Positions 14,801 through 29,800 of a stretch of DNA of 64,000 nt are shown here, in pieces. The stretch is from Acanthaster planci (Eukaryota > Echinodermata > Asteroidea > Valvatida > Acanthasteridae): assembly GCF_001949145.1 (NCBI RefSeq), contig NW_019091404.1:143347-207346 (forward strand). The letters are read 5' to 3'. A model generated the notes under the pieces. The model was given only the letters and a program-made list of their open reading frames with translations, made no database searches and was not told the DNA's origin. How positions within the stretch are numbered: the first letter of the stretch is position 1; every line of letters begins with the position of its first letter. A program made the translations under genes and the position numbers.

Positions 14801-17800
14801 TTCAACGAATCAAAAACAAAAATGGACCCACATATCACTTTGCCAAAAATAGACTGATGCATGCTGCATGAAAGACCTCATTTTGAAGTGAGAATTTCAT
14901 TTTTTGTCTAATACATTCTCACAACATCTTTCATCAGAGCAGAAACAGCTTATGGGTTGAAGGTTGAGATTGAAATTTTATGGGGAGGCATGTGGCCTAG
15001 TGGTTAGGGTTTGTAGCTTCTGATCATAGGGTCAGGGGTTCGAAATCAGCTGGTGGCAGCATGTTGTGATCCTGGGCAAGTCACTTTACCCCCGTGTGCC
15101 TCTCTCCATCCAGGAGTAAATGGGTACCTGTGAGGGCAGGCACGGTTGTTTAGCCATTTGTGCCGAAATGGCAGCACCGGGCGAGTATATTCCCCAGGGA
15201 GCTGAGATGGTTTCAGGAATTTTCAGATAATGTGTGAGCCCAATGTGCCGGGATAATGATAATACAGTGCCTTGGGATAGTTCGCTAGATAGAGGGCACT
15301 TTACAAGTGCTCGTTATTATAATTATTATTATCATTATTATTCATCGTCTCACATCCATCAGGACAACTTGCATAAACATAATGCGGCACCAGTCAAAAT
15401 CGGCTACCCGGGCAGATTGATGTTGTCCACGATCAAACTAGCGTCGAACCTGTCAAGATTCTCACACCTTCGTCTTACCTATCTCGCAGTGCTGTCCGCT
15501 GCGCCCTGGTGGGCAGATGCAACGGTAGCCAACCGGTCCAGGGTTCTCCTCACAGTAGCCCAAGCCGCACAGGCCTTGATCAGAAAACCAGAAAACACAG
15601 GAGAAATCTTCAGTCCAAACAGGGAATTAAAAAAAAATTGACTGAAGTGGGAATCGAACCTGTGACCACCAGAATTAATATATACCTTGGGTAAGGGCAA
15701 AACCCGTTATATAAACCAGAATAATGCACAAGTGGTCTACCGACAAAGCAGTTGCGCAACTGCGAACAAAAGAAAACTGACCGGAGCTGGATTTGAAGGT
15801 GTGACCTCAAGAAAATTGTACCGTTGCTCTATCAAAATTTTGTATGTTGGCAGTTTTCTGGGTTTTTTGCAAGGGAAGGGATGCTGGTGTAAAAAGCAGC
15901 AGCTCTGGTCACAGAGCGCAGACACAGTGCTGCAAAGGTTAAAGGGTCGAGTCCTGTTACAGTCAACTATATCTGCATTACTTATCTTTTGGTATTCCTT
16001 TCCCAGGTAGCTATGTTGCTAATAATCGTTTTTTTAGAAGAAAATCTATGCTGAGAACTAAGCAGAAATTACCTTTTGTCAAGATTTCGGTCACGCAAAT
16101 CTGAAACCTGTTTGAAATACCAGCGTCTGGCGCCAAACGGAAGCAGGAAAAACCAAAAATGAGAGGGGGGGGAAGAAAAATAAATGGAACTGACCGTCCA
16201 CACATCGCTCAACGGCATCGCACTGCATGCCCGTGTAGCCGGCCTGGCAGACACACTGGAAGCCAAACTCTGTGCTGGCCTCTTGGCACACGCCGCCGTT
16301 GTTGCAAGGGTTGATGTCGCAGGTCGGGCAGGCCCTGATCCCGACCCGGGAACCCAGCTCGCTGCCCAGGTAGATCTTCTGCCTGTTGATGATGAACTGG
16401 CTGATGCATCCTGGGATTGAAATGAAGAGGATACGGAAATAATGACCTCAACTTACTGGCTTTGTTTTACTCTAAGACATTTCCTAGATTGGCGTTAACC
16501 CAACAAATTGAAGTTAACTAGTGGCACATCTCAAAAACATGGGGGGGGGGTCAATTTCACAGAGCTCAGCAGAAAAATTGCTCAGCAATATTCTATACTA
16601 AGCCAAAACCAGATGGGAACCAGTTGGATGAAATATGCAGTGCAATATAATCTCTGTGACTGGCGAGTTCCAAAGCTTGTGGTGCAACTGTGCCTGACGT
16701 AGGTCTGCACTGACCCGAGACCCACTATACTCACCTATGAATCCATTCTCAAAGCGCACGGCCTGGGGCAGCGATTCGAAATCCCGCACACCGCCCAGGT
16801 AGAGCTTCTGCACCAGGTTGAGGCCCAGGAAGGCCCCGCTGGAGTTGCCAGTCACCTCGGGCTGCTGGTCCACCTGCAGCAGGCCAAAGCGCTTGCTGCG
16901 GTACAGCCGCACCGTGTGCCACTGGCCCAGGGCCAGGGGCTGGACGCTGGTCAGTATGGCCGGGCCCGAGCCCAGCTCAAACTGGAACTCGGCCAAATTG
17001 TCGCGCATGCCGAAGGCAATGTAGTCGCCGCCGTCGCCCTCCATGGTCTGGCCGTTGTACAGAATCAGGCCTGAAACGACCGAGGAAAGAGGTAAACATG
17101 AGGAAAAGGCATGATGGTGGAAGAAACTGGATCTACTTCATGCTTAACATCGCTTGGCACATCATCAACATTCTAGAAATATTTGCAAATGTGAAACTGG
17201 TGTAATGGGTGCACATCCATAAATGGCGTACATTTTCTGATTCAAAACCTTCCCCGGCAACAGCGTAATTGAAGTCCAGCACTTGGACAATGCAAGTGGC
17301 TGCTCCAACCAGCAACAAGAGACGGCATTTAAATAATGTACCTTCAGAGAGGGACACACCACATGCACAGACAAATACACACACACACATATAACCCATT
17401 CTGTGAACATGAGTCACGAGTCGTCAGAGCCACTTTCCAGATCTGAAGCCTTTCAAAAGAGTCTCATACTAAAAACAACAATGGGTACCCTCAACATCTT
17501 TCACCTACTTTGTGTTTATTTACAGCAGGAAACCAAACCGAGCGATACATCCAAACAGAGAGCGACGTTTGCTCTTTCCAATGCAAACTGAAACTCAACA
17601 GTGGCTCTGGTGGTTTCTTGCTCATTTCACAGAGCAGGGTTCTGAGCATTTCAATAAAACAACATTCCCTGATTTTTTCCTGATGAGTTTCCCAAATTCC
17701 AGGAAAATTATTTTGACCTATTTCCCGTATGTCGTGCCTTTGACGTCGTTGAAGACATGTTGGACGCGAACAAAATGAAGGAGTGCAGACTGACCGCTTT

Positions 17801-20800
17801 CTCTTTACGGCCAATCTAACTCCCTGACTTTTCCTGATTTGCGGCATTTGTCTTTAATTCCCTGATTTTTCACAAGGGCACGACGGGAAACCTAACATTT
17901 CCCAGGTTTTCTCAGATTGCAAGAGTGGCTGGGAACCTTACAGACATGCCTGGTGCAGGCTGCGCTGCGCATGAGCGATTGATTCCCGTCGGGATGGTCT
18001 GTATGGTTTGTATGGCCTATGCACTGGGCACGCAAGATGAAATGTATCCCAATAAGCCTCGCCGTGTTTTCCAGCGAGGGGTTCTCCTACACGAGATCGC
18101 GCACTGAATTGTGTAGGGGTTGTACCTTGGGAGCTCTCTGGCTTGAAGGAGATGGTCAGGTCAAACTCCATGTAGGACCGCTGGAGCGGTGGGAAGGAGA
18201 TGTAAGACACGGGCATCTGGGTGAAGTAGGGAATCAACTCTGTAGAAGCAATGGGGTTGGTACAAAAAAGCCATGGTTGAGAAAATGACAAGATTCCAAA
18301 TGGCCTTTACCAAATTACCAAGGTATGCGCAGGTAACCGTGGGGACAGATAGGGTGTTGAGTGTGCCTAAAATGGCAGCTTTGGGCTGCCTACTCCCAAG
18401 GAGGTGGAGATAGCTTCAGGAATGATGTTATGAGCCCCATCAGCAGGGTCAATGATAGCGTACATGTACTGACGCCTTAGAAAAGATGCTGTCAGACGTG
18501 TATTAATGATAGTGTGATATGGGGATGCAACTTCTGTAGCCAGACAATTTTGAAGTGTTATTAAAACCCTGACAAACGAGAAATCAACGAGTTGATACCT
18601 CCGACGGTCAAGGTGACGGGGTACTCGGACGTGCCCCTCTCGTTGGTGGAGCTGCAGATGTACACCCCTTCATCGTCCTCCGTCACCGAGGCGATGGTCA
18701 GTTTGCCGTTCTGGATGGTGTAGCGGCCGGGCATGTCACCGCTCTGCTTGTACCAGGAGGTCTGGGGAGGTGGGAAACCCGAGGCGATGCAGGTGAACTC
18801 CACCTGGGTGCCCACTGGTGCGTTGCGCTCCTGGGGGATGACCAGGACTTGCGGCTTGGCTGTCGGCAGGTGAGAAGGCACACGCCAAAAAAAAGCTTGT
18901 GAGTTACATCACTCCACTGAAATGATTGTAGGACTTGAAGGGTGTGGATGAAGCCAAAAGGACCAGCTGTCTTTCGAATCGCTCAAAAATAACAGAAATG
19001 GTTCATGGGAGCGCTCTTCTAAATTGGTGGGTTTAAATTTATGTCAGTATAAACCTTCTTACACCTTATTCTTTATTCTTCATATTTCGAATGAGTAAAA
19101 AAACTTCTTCCCCAAAAATACAAAACTGTAAAGCCCCAATTTCATTTTTTGTTAAAAGGAAAGGCGGGGAAGCAGGGGTTGGTTTGTCGGGATTTTTTCA
19201 AGATTTCAGGAGTTGTTGACTATTTCAAATTTAATCCATCAGGTTTTCCCACTGTTTTGCACCTTGAGTGAAAAGCCAAACAGGCTTACATGATTCGCAT
19301 AACCATGGCGACTTTGGAGACAATACAATTTGTTAGCTGTTAAGAGGCCTGAAAAGTCCCAGAGCCCTATTGTTGTCACCGTTGCGACTCTACTGCTGTT
19401 GGCTGTTTGTGGATTTCTCTTCGTCCCCCCAACCCTGCCCCTGGAGAAGTCGGCAAATCATTTCACCTTGCACGTAGAGGATGACCTTGGAGGTCTGTGA
19501 GCCCACGATGTTGGTGGCGGTGCACAGATAGGTGCCCGCGTCCTGCAGCTGCACCTGGGGGATGGTCATCATGCCCCCTTGGATGACGACTGTGATGGGC
19601 AGCTCGCCGTTCTCCCGGCTCCACTGGATGACCGGCTCCGGGTCGCCCCGGGCCTTGCACTCGAAGGTGACGGACTCGCCGATGGCGATGAACTGGACGG
19701 TGGTGTGGATGCTGATCTCCACCGAAGGTGCAGCTGCCAAGAGCACAGATATGAAATGAGGAAATTGTGTACAGAGTCTACTAGTAAGACTTGAGTCATT
19801 AAGTTGTATGAAACCTTGCCATCCCATCCATGTGGGTGTAGCTCTCATGTGGGTGTGGTTCTCATGCAAGTGTGGCTTACAGAAGAATTCATTAACTCTA
19901 TGTGTCAAACAGTGATCTTCTTTTGTCTGAAGAAAAATCGAAGACCTCTAGGAATGAAGAATTTAACTAGGATCCTGGATTGGCAAAACCATGAAAGATT
20001 AATGTGTACACGGTGCTACTGCAAACTGATGCATTGGAAAATCTATGCGAATTAGGATACAAAACAAGGGAAAAAAAAGACCCTACAAAAAAACTTTTTC
20101 AGTAGCCTTTGTAAAAAAAAACACAAGTACCATCAAAAGTAATGACCACAGGAAAACAATACTGGTGGTAAGAATAATCAAATTATAGCTTGTTGCTTGT
20201 CATCTGTTTCCAGGAATCTTGATTGGCTAAACCATTTAACTGTCTGACCAGTGTTAAGAAAAATGTACCAATCCGTGCTTAGGGTGTCAGCCAAAACCTC
20301 CCCAAATCTTGTAAAGTCGAATCAAGACACATTGATCCCAGATAACTCGATCAGGGAGATAATTTGTAACACTGACAGCATTGTGTCGGTCACTGTGCTA
20401 AATAACCGCCCATTTAAAGATTTCTTAACTGAACGACCTCTAGCAAAAGCTTCAGCCATTACACGGGACCTTCCACCATGTGCAATGACCAATGTGATTC
20501 TCTCTCAACTGTGACTTCCCCAGTGAGATGTGGGGCACAAGACTAACAGAACAGATTTTGAACTGGCCCACGTGCATTTCTCACCTTGGAGGGCCAGTCT
20601 GGAGTACGCCTTGGAGGAGCCTGCCGTGCTGTTGGCTGTGCAGATGTAGCGACCTTCATCGCCAGGCTGAAGGTTCCTGATACTGGAGAAGGGCAAAGAA
20701 ACGATTTGACAAGTTACCATCAAGTAAGGAATTTCACTGTTCATTTCTGAACTCCTCTTTTGGCAAGAGCTGGGGAGATTTCTGTAGATAAACTAAAATA

Positions 20801-23800
20801 AGCACCCATGCAACTCTCCGTTACCTCAAGAGCCCACTCTGAATGCTGTGCTGCACCGGCAGGAAACCGTCCTCCTTCTCCCACAGGATTACCGGTGGCG
20901 GGCTACCGGTTGCCTGGCACATGAACTCCACAAACCCACCAATGGCCCTTGTCTCCCGGACTGGGTTGACATTGACCGTCGGTGGCACTATTATACCAAA
21001 GGAAGAGAGAAAGAAAGGGTATAGTAAACGATAAATTGGCATTTATTCCATGACATTGGAATGCATATGAAGTCCACTGCACTACGTACAAATTTGTGAC
21101 GTAAATCTGCGTAACAGACAAAGAAGTTAGGCCCGCAGAAAAAATCTTGCCAAACACTACCCGCCTCTTTTCAACTACAGGATCAAACAGCAGGGACTTT
21201 CCCCTGAATAAAAAGCCTACCGCACAGTGTCATTAAAGAGAATCATCCGCAAAAACCACCCAACTAGCACAAGAGTAATCAATATGAATAACAACATCAC
21301 TGGTGAGTTGGAAATTGAAATGAAAACCTCCCAAAAGTAGTGATAGAACTCTGTTAACTCAAATTTCAGATTTGAAAAATATTTTTACACTTAGTTAAAA
21401 TTTACAGAGAGAAGGCAGTTTAAACCGTCCAAATAGATGACTTCCAGAGACGCAATGGTTGAAACACTGGACAGTCTGTGTCCGAGTTACGTGGCAGTTC
21501 TGCCATACCTTGAACGTACACCGTCGCTGACATGCTTCGCGAACCAGCACTGTTGGTGGCCGTGCAGATGTACTCGCCCGCATCAGCGGCTGTTGCCATG
21601 GTGATCTGGAGCATCCCGCGTGCATCCGAAGCAGTCGGGGGTAGTGGACCTCCAACCTAAACGAAAAAAAGAGAAAATAATTCAAACCCATCAAAAATGC
21701 AAACACAGAATGCTTTTGAAGCTTTCATGACCATCAAAAGGTCTGATGGATAGAATTCTATGCTTGTAAATATCTATTCATCAATCTTGTGATGAAAACA
21801 TCAAAAAGAGCTGACCTTCTGCCATTCATACGTCATAGGCAGGGTTCCTTCGGCCATGCACTGTATACGGATCATGTCGCCAGCTCGGACTGTCTGACCA
21901 GCTGGGGAAACAGTCGGCCTCGGTGGAACTAGGTTAAAAAAAAAGAAGGCATAATATGGTCAAGTCTTCTGTTATTTGTTTCTTAAAAGATGAAAAATGC
22001 AAACAATGCGCTGCTAGCAGGCACACGTAAACAACATTATTTTGTTTTTACCTTGGCCCTGGGCAAGGTGTACCCTTTCTGCTAACAGCATTCTTGGGCC
22101 AAGGAGTCAATTTCACAGAGTAACATAGAAACTTGCTTAAGAACTGAAAAATATATTTGCTGAGCAGAACCAGGTTAACGGTGAACATGTTATGCAAATT
22201 TGCACAGCCCTTCACGGGCTCTCAGCTGGGTTTTTTAGTTCCACATGTGGGTCCGTGGGTGCACAGTTTCTGAGCGACTCTTGGCCTTACACAAGTCTTT
22301 CCGGACCTGGTGAAAGAGACCAACTCACCCAACACGATGAGGGTGACCACTTGCTGGAAGACACCAAATCCCGTGGTGATGATGCAGAAGTACTGGCCGG
22401 CGTACTCGGCCCGCGTCTCGGGGAAGATCAAGATGCCGTTGTCGACGGTCACCATGGAGGGCATCATGCCGGCCAGACGACGCCAGGTGATGGCGTATGT
22501 CCCGTCCGCCAAATCTGACCGGGGTAAACCAAAGCCAGAAAAAAATTAGTTTCAACGATTTCAATGCAGTCTCAAATCTTCGCACATTTTTTTCCAGGCA
22601 CGACTTGTTTTCAATTACAGCTCACCGGCGAATGAATAAATTCTCCAGTCGTTGCACTAAGTTTTCCTTCAAATTTTCAGCAGCCAAGTACCGTGACAAA
22701 CTATAGTAATGTATAAGTCCCATACTACAGGCCATTCAGCTAATGGATATTTGAACCTAAATTGAAAAACAAGATAAACATTTTAAGATGTACTGAAATG
22801 TAACCTCACATGGAATTTCTATCATTCTCTAGAAGATAGGGCTAAGGTCTTCCCTGATGTTCAAAAATTCATAAATTCATTTAGCCCTCATTCCAAGCAG
22901 TACAGAAGCTCACTAGTCGCTTTTCGTTACAAATATCCTCACCTGGCTGCATTGACAAACTGTGGAAATTGCATTCAATCTTTTTTGTTTTATGCTACTT
23001 CTGATCTAGACCCTTTTGTGTGCCCCCCCCAGCCTCATTTGCTCACTCGATGCACGGCAGCTGAATCGAGCCGATTCGCCTTCCACTCTCTCCAGCTCCT
23101 CCACGGACACCTCGATGCGAGGCGGTCGAGGCTGCTCACCCTCCACAACTGCCACAGGAAAATGGAAGACATTCAGTGGGATTTAACAGGCTGAAGCTGC
23201 ATCACTCATTCAGGAAAGCAGTGGAAATAACCAGATTCAAAATGGCCGATCAGCATTTGTATCAAGACATCAACATTTGTACTCTGCAGTGGAGTACATT
23301 TGTAAGCCTACGAACAGTATTTCTTCAAAAAGGAAATCCTCAAAAATAACAGTCACCCGTAAAGTCTGCATCAAAAGTTTTTGTCTTTTGTTGGTAACAC
23401 TTCACACCCCAAGATGTTAAAATCTTAACAATCCTGGGAAGCACAGAATATTAAGACAGAGAGCAAATCAAATTTACTAAATTTGGAGTAAAGTTTTGTT
23501 TTTTAAACCCAAGGAAAACTTTTACATTCTCTGTGTCAATGCTATGTTTGATATAATAAATATGTTGGTATTATTAACATGGCTGTTTAACATTGTCCAA
23601 CACTGCCGAACTGCTGCCGCCCTCACACGAGAGGTGAAGCCAGGTCTACTGATGCAGCTGTGCTCTCAAAAAGAGGAGAAGGAGAGCACAGCCGAAGCAC
23701 TGGAACTTGTGGAGGTTTACTTTCTACGTCCGTGATGGGAGTTCGGAGTTGACTGAATATGCAGGTCACAATTTCAATCTGTCACTTATTTGCGCCGACT

Positions 23801-26800
23801 CACCATCAATGAGGATCTCCCGTTCGTGGAATCCCACTGCGTTCTCGGCCCGGCACATGTAGCTTCCAGCGTGGGTCATGTCCACGGCGTCAATGGTGTA
23901 CACCGCGCTGCCCTCATTCTCTGTGGCTAGGTCAAAGTCCTGGGCCCGCAGGGGCTCGTACAGGCTCTGCGTACCCATCTTCATCCACTGGACTGATGGC
24001 AGGGGCTGGCCCGAGGCTACGCACTCCAGGACCATCGTGTCGCCCACCCGGTACTGGGCTGGGCTGGCCGGGCTGATGTCCACGCGGGGCGCTCCTACAG
24101 GTTAATCAAAAACACAAGCTTTCCCACTGAAACACTTCTGCCCAATTTCCACCACACCAATCCCTATCTTTACCAGCTCCCTGGTCTTATCAAAGGCTTT
24201 CAACAATAGCAAAAGAGGATCGATAACTAGCTGCTATGTCACCAACAGGATAAATCAGTGTCTGCAATCTTCGAAAGCCTTTATCTCAGCCAGCAAACTG
24301 GTCAATGCAGCCAGCTTTACCCTCAAGCAAGCAATAGCTAACCAAAGCAGAAAATTCTGCAAAAACAGTAAGTATTTCTCTTTAGTTTGCAGGCAAATTG
24401 TAGTGTCCTGCATTTGTAAATTGTACACTCTAAAAAGTCCTGGGTCAGATTGACCCTGAATTGGGTCCCATTCGGTGTGACCCTTTTCCGGGTCAAAATA
24501 TGACCCTCTTTTGGGTCATATTTGACCCAGAATGGGTAATACTTGACCGTTTCTGGGTCATAATTTGACCTGGAAAAGGGTCATATTGGATGGGACCCAA
24601 ATCTGGGTCAATCTGACCCGGGAGTTTTTAGAGTGTGGTGCCAAGTATTGCATGCTTTCTTGCAATCGGTTGGCAAATAGTTTCTGTACCAGCACTGTCA
24701 GGACATCACAAGCTGCTCATCAGCACAGAATTCCATGGTTAGCAGAACAGAAACCCTGCTAACCACAAAACTCTGTGCTCACCCCGATGCCCAGCGCTAA
24801 AACAGGTATTCTACCCTAGTATCCACAAACCTGGTAAGCAAAGAATCGTTTAAATCACAGAACGGGCACAGTGAGACCCCACAAGTCTTTTCACAAAAAT
24901 CTGGACACCCCCCTCACAGTTTGAAATTTTAATATACCAGAGTACTCCACCATGAACAAACAGACCAAGAGAACAGAATTTAACCCTAACACTCCTCAAT
25001 CCTTCACCTGTTGGAGGACTGAGGAGTGTTAGGGTTAAGGTCTACCGCAAATAAAGGTCTCCTTACCATGAACAGTCAAGGTCACTGTTTGCTGTATGGT
25101 TCCAACTGTGTTGTTTGCTGTGCAAATGTACGCACCCTGCTCGTTAGGTGTGGCCCCGATAATCAACAACGTCCCTTCATTGTCCTAGCACAGAAAAACA
25201 ACAGAACTGAGGTAGTCTTTAAAAATGGAAAATGACCAAAACGTTGGTTGACAATTTAGCTGGTGCCCTGTTCATCAGCAACCAACCAATGAAACTGCTC
25301 ACTTTACTGACTGATGCAGCGTGAGTGTCATTTTTTTCAATTTTTGTCTTCTTACATATTTTTGTGAGTAAAAATTGTGGAAGAATGAGGTGGATCCTAC
25401 TGCGAAAAACTGAAAAAATTCCAGACTAAAAAAATGATTAAAGCACTGATCTTTCTTCAACTCAAAAAAAAAAAAAAGGCTCAGTCTGATTTGACCAAAT
25501 AAGATGTGTTTACATTTTGAAACTAGAGGTAAGAGAGAGCATATTATGAATCTTGGATTCATACAGATCTGACTGTTAAAAATACAAGTTTACACCCAAA
25601 AAAAAAGAAAACAGAATAAATGGTATAAAAATGCAAAGTGGCGGATCTTTACATTGGCATAAGTTTGTCCTGTGAAGCCCTGGCCACCGACGCGGCTCCA
25701 GAACACATTGGGTTGAGGGATGCCAGAGGCCTGGCACTGGAACTGGATGCTGTCCCCTTGGCTGACGACCGCATTGGACGATGGAAATATACGCAGGCTG
25801 GGTGGCTGGCGCCCTGCATGGACAACGTACGCGTACAGAATGGGTTTTAGTCTGCGGCACTGGATCTTACATTTTCGAATTCAATGATATTAAATTTTAC
25901 GCTCGTCGTTACTGTACTTCACTAACGGCTATTTTTAAGTCTGGATTGCATCAACGAAAAATGAACTTTTGTGCCAAGTTGGGGAGGAGTGGAAAAATGT
26001 TTTAACTTACGCTGGACCCTGATCTCCACGCTGAATTCATAGTATCCAGCACTATTCTCAGCTCGGCAGGTGTAGTAGTCTTCGTCCGCCTCGGAAGCAT
26101 CTCGAATCTGGAGCATGTCGTTGGACACCTGCATGTGACAAATGAACATTATTTATTCGCCTTACCTACTTGGAAAGAGCATTGCTAAGCTCTGGTTTTC
26201 GACAAATAATTCATACTGGTGCACATCACGCTCAGCGAACTCAGTCAAGTTCATCATGAGCCGGAAGCTTTTCAAAAGTCTGAAGTAAATCGTGATGCAT
26301 GGACTTGTAAATCATTTACAATTCCATCGCATCCAACATAAGTCATTGAGAATACCGATAAAAAAGGGATACACCAATGGAGGAACGGGGGGGGGGGGCT
26401 GTTGTCCCCACCCTTGAAAAGGTAGTTATTTCCCCCTCCCCGCCACACACTTTTTAGGCCTTCCAGCCATTACGGGTACATTGCAAAATTATTACTGTAT
26501 TCTATTCAGTCTAGTGGTCAGGGCTTAATCCCCCACTTTTAAAACCGTTCTGCTACTGTCAAAGGGATGGCTTTGGATAACCTGTGACATGTCTCGAGAT
26601 TAGATGACTTGTAAGGTCTTGTCGTGGCATTTTTCAACAAATTTCCTGTTCATTTTTGGTCATTGTATTAAAAAACGATGAAAAAGTGCGTACTTTCTTC
26701 TATCAGTAAATGTTTCCCAGAGAAAATAAGTTGGAGTGATTTTACTTACAACGTGGTTCACCCTGAGTGGTCCACTTCGACGTGACCATGTAATGGTAGG

Positions 26801-29800
26801 GGTGGGGTTACCGGTGACGATGCACCTCAGGACCTGTGTGATTCCCTGGTTGATGATGGCTCCCCGCGGCTCGATGCGAGCAGTGGGTGGCAGTCGGTTG
26901 TCTGTTAAGGAGACACAGTGATGACGTCAAAAATTCTGCAATGCTGAGACACAAGGAAGGCTAGAAAACCTTGCCCATTTTGACAAAGAGGTGAGGGTAT
27001 AAAGTCCAAAGAAATTCCATCAAATTCCATTAAAATTAACAGAAAGTGGAAACATAACCACATCAACAAAATGTTGACGATGTGATGATAAAATTGAATG
27101 GCTCTAAACGCAATCAGTTCAACGGGCTGCCAAAAGTAAGTCAACAAATGTGACAAATCAAGTAGGAGATGTAGTGATAAAATGCTCTGTCACAAAAACA
27201 GGTAACAGCACGGAAGCGGTTCTCTTCAGGACCTCACAGACCAAAAAGATTTCACAAGAAGCTATTTGATACCTTTGTCACCTTGCTACATCCACCACGC
27301 AAACCTTCAAGAGCATGTCAGCACAGATTTCAAAGTCAAGATCGCAGGAATGTCTGCTCTTAAAATATCAACGGTCCACTCACCTTGGCTGACTCGGATG
27401 TCAATCTCGCCCGTGCCAGACCCCAGCGAGTTGACTGCCGTACAGATGTACACCCCCTGGTCCTCGAACCGGATATTGGGGATGATCAGGTAGCCGTTCT
27501 CCTGCCGGGACTGCGACGGGAGGGCTAGCCCCCCTGGGCGGGACCAAGTCACCACAGGCTGGGGGTCGCCGCTGGACCCGCAGAAGAGGACCACCCGGGC
27601 GCCCTCGGTGATCTCCTGCTGCTCCAGTGGGTCAATGGTGACCTTGGGCACCTTGGAGGCTGAAAGTGGGGATAAAGACAGCAGAGATTTGAGCAGAAAT
27701 TCTCCAGCTCAAACAACAAGCCCAGTTCCGTTTTGTAACTCGTTTACACCCCAACCGCACTTGAATCTTCAAGTTTCAGTGTTTTTTAAGTTTTGGCAGG
27801 TATCAAACTCTTTATCAGTACTGTCTGGTGATATAACTCTAGTCTCATGCCAACTGCTCTCAAGTTGAAAAACTGTTTTGTTTTAGGAGGTTTCAACTCG
27901 GTGTTTTTCCTCTTTGAAAGGCCCATCAAAACCTACATACAACTTATTTTTTCTAGAATGATATCCAAATTGACCAGTTTGATGGACAGATTACTGGGTT
28001 ACTTTGTCCAAGGAAAATCTGCCAATTGAACATGGTTTCAGTCTTTAGTGGTACATAATATAAACCTGAGACGAGGTTCTTACAGATGTCTTACAGAAGA
28101 CTTACCTCGGACGTACAGGACGACGCGGTAACTGCTGGACCCCTCCGAGTTGGAAGCATGGCAGAAGTACTCGGCCTCATCCGTCCGCTCCACGCTGTCA
28201 ATGCGGAATACACCGTCCACGAAGGTTGCTCGGGGGTTCACCACACCTCCACGGCCCCCCCGCCACTCCAGAGTGGGCGGCGGGTTGCCGTCGGCGACGC
28301 AGGTAAATTCAATGGCGTTGCCCTCCTCTGCCTCGATGAAACGCGGCGTGATGCGGACGTTGGGCGGTCGGAATGATGCTACGGAACAACAATGGAAAGA
28401 ACAACATGTGAATGATACGAAAGACACCGGATGAGCATACTTCATGGATCTGCTAAGCACTTGCATAGCTGAAACAGGTTACCAACCAAACATGCACGCT
28501 ATCTATATTACTTACGACCAGTTTTCTGCCAACCTTGGTGAGCACATAAATTTGCAAAGCAAGAAATTCTACCAAACAGGTGCATGATTTGTCACAACCA
28601 CTATGAAAAACTACGCCTATACTAAAAAATGTATGCATAGACTCTGTACCAGCAGTGCCTTATGTTCTGCAGTAAAACTTACAATACGGACAGGTCAGAA
28701 GCATTGAGTATGATGTGAAAGAGAACAGAGTACAAATGTGCAGTTCCCTTCTGTGAGCTCTATACTGTCATACATTTAAAACCAAACACTCTACTCTATT
28801 TATGTGATCCATAGTGTGTCGTGCATGTAAGCTATTACGCTGGAAAAACAACTACTTGAAAATCACAGAGTTGCTCAGTCTACTTGGATCCAATATTCCC
28901 ATTGAAGACTGCGTGTGAACAAAGAACAAGAAGAAACGGGGGTGCTGGGGGAGGGGGGGTCAGGTGATCAACTTACATGTGACAGAGAGCCTGGCGTAGG
29001 CCTGGTCCACGTCGTGCATATTGGAGCCCGTACAGATGTAAATCCCCTGGTCCTCCTCGGTCGCCAGTGGAATGGTGAGTTTCCCCATTACATCCCTGGC
29101 ATTGGGTGGCAGGGGACTGCCTTGCCTGGTCCATGCCAGTGTGTACGCAACCTGGGGGGGGGAGGTACGAAAAAGCTAGATGTAAGGGAACGCTTTAAAA
29201 AATTGGAGTGCTCGTGAGCGAGTCCCCTTAGGAATTAGCCAGGTTCCTCAGTGAAGTGTGCGGAGGCACAGACCATTTTTGACCAATATTCTCATTTGGG
29301 AAATGCATTCTTCAACGCAGAAACAGAGGGCATTCCCAATTGCAGTAGGCAACGTCCTCGTTGGAATATTTTTATAGCATTCTAACTTCTGAAACTCTTG
29401 TAAGAGAAATAAGACTTCCATGCAAAGACAACTCAGAGGAAATTAACTTAATATCCATTGAAGGCTGTCCAGAAAATTTGGTTCCACAATGCTCTTGATT
29501 TGGACATGTCTGCTCATGCACAGATATCATGCATACAAATTAAATTCATTAATTGTTGAACTTTTTCCACATTGTTGCAAGGTTTAGCCTTTTCACCCAG
29601 AGTATTTCCAGCATTCTGCGGCAGTTCAAATAATTTCAGTCGGATCAAATTCCCCATTGATTCAAACCTGTGCTGACAACTCTAATCTTCTGTGTCTGCG
29701 TCAAGACCAGTGTTGAACGTAACATACCAATTCTGAGTTGACTTTGTGACTTAAATCAAGGCAGTGCAAAAAAAAAGAACTTTTCGCATCATCCACAAGA

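Larger units (their letters stand above)
10825..15478. other. Large intron between EGF2 and LG2 (with assembly gap)
   Basis: 4.65 kb without a recognised exon. It holds the CAGGGTGTCC element, two related foldbacks near 11740 and 12513, the truncated MITE at 13765, the N gap and a SINE. Coding potential on both strands is limited to short frames without protein features. Confidence 0.8.
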
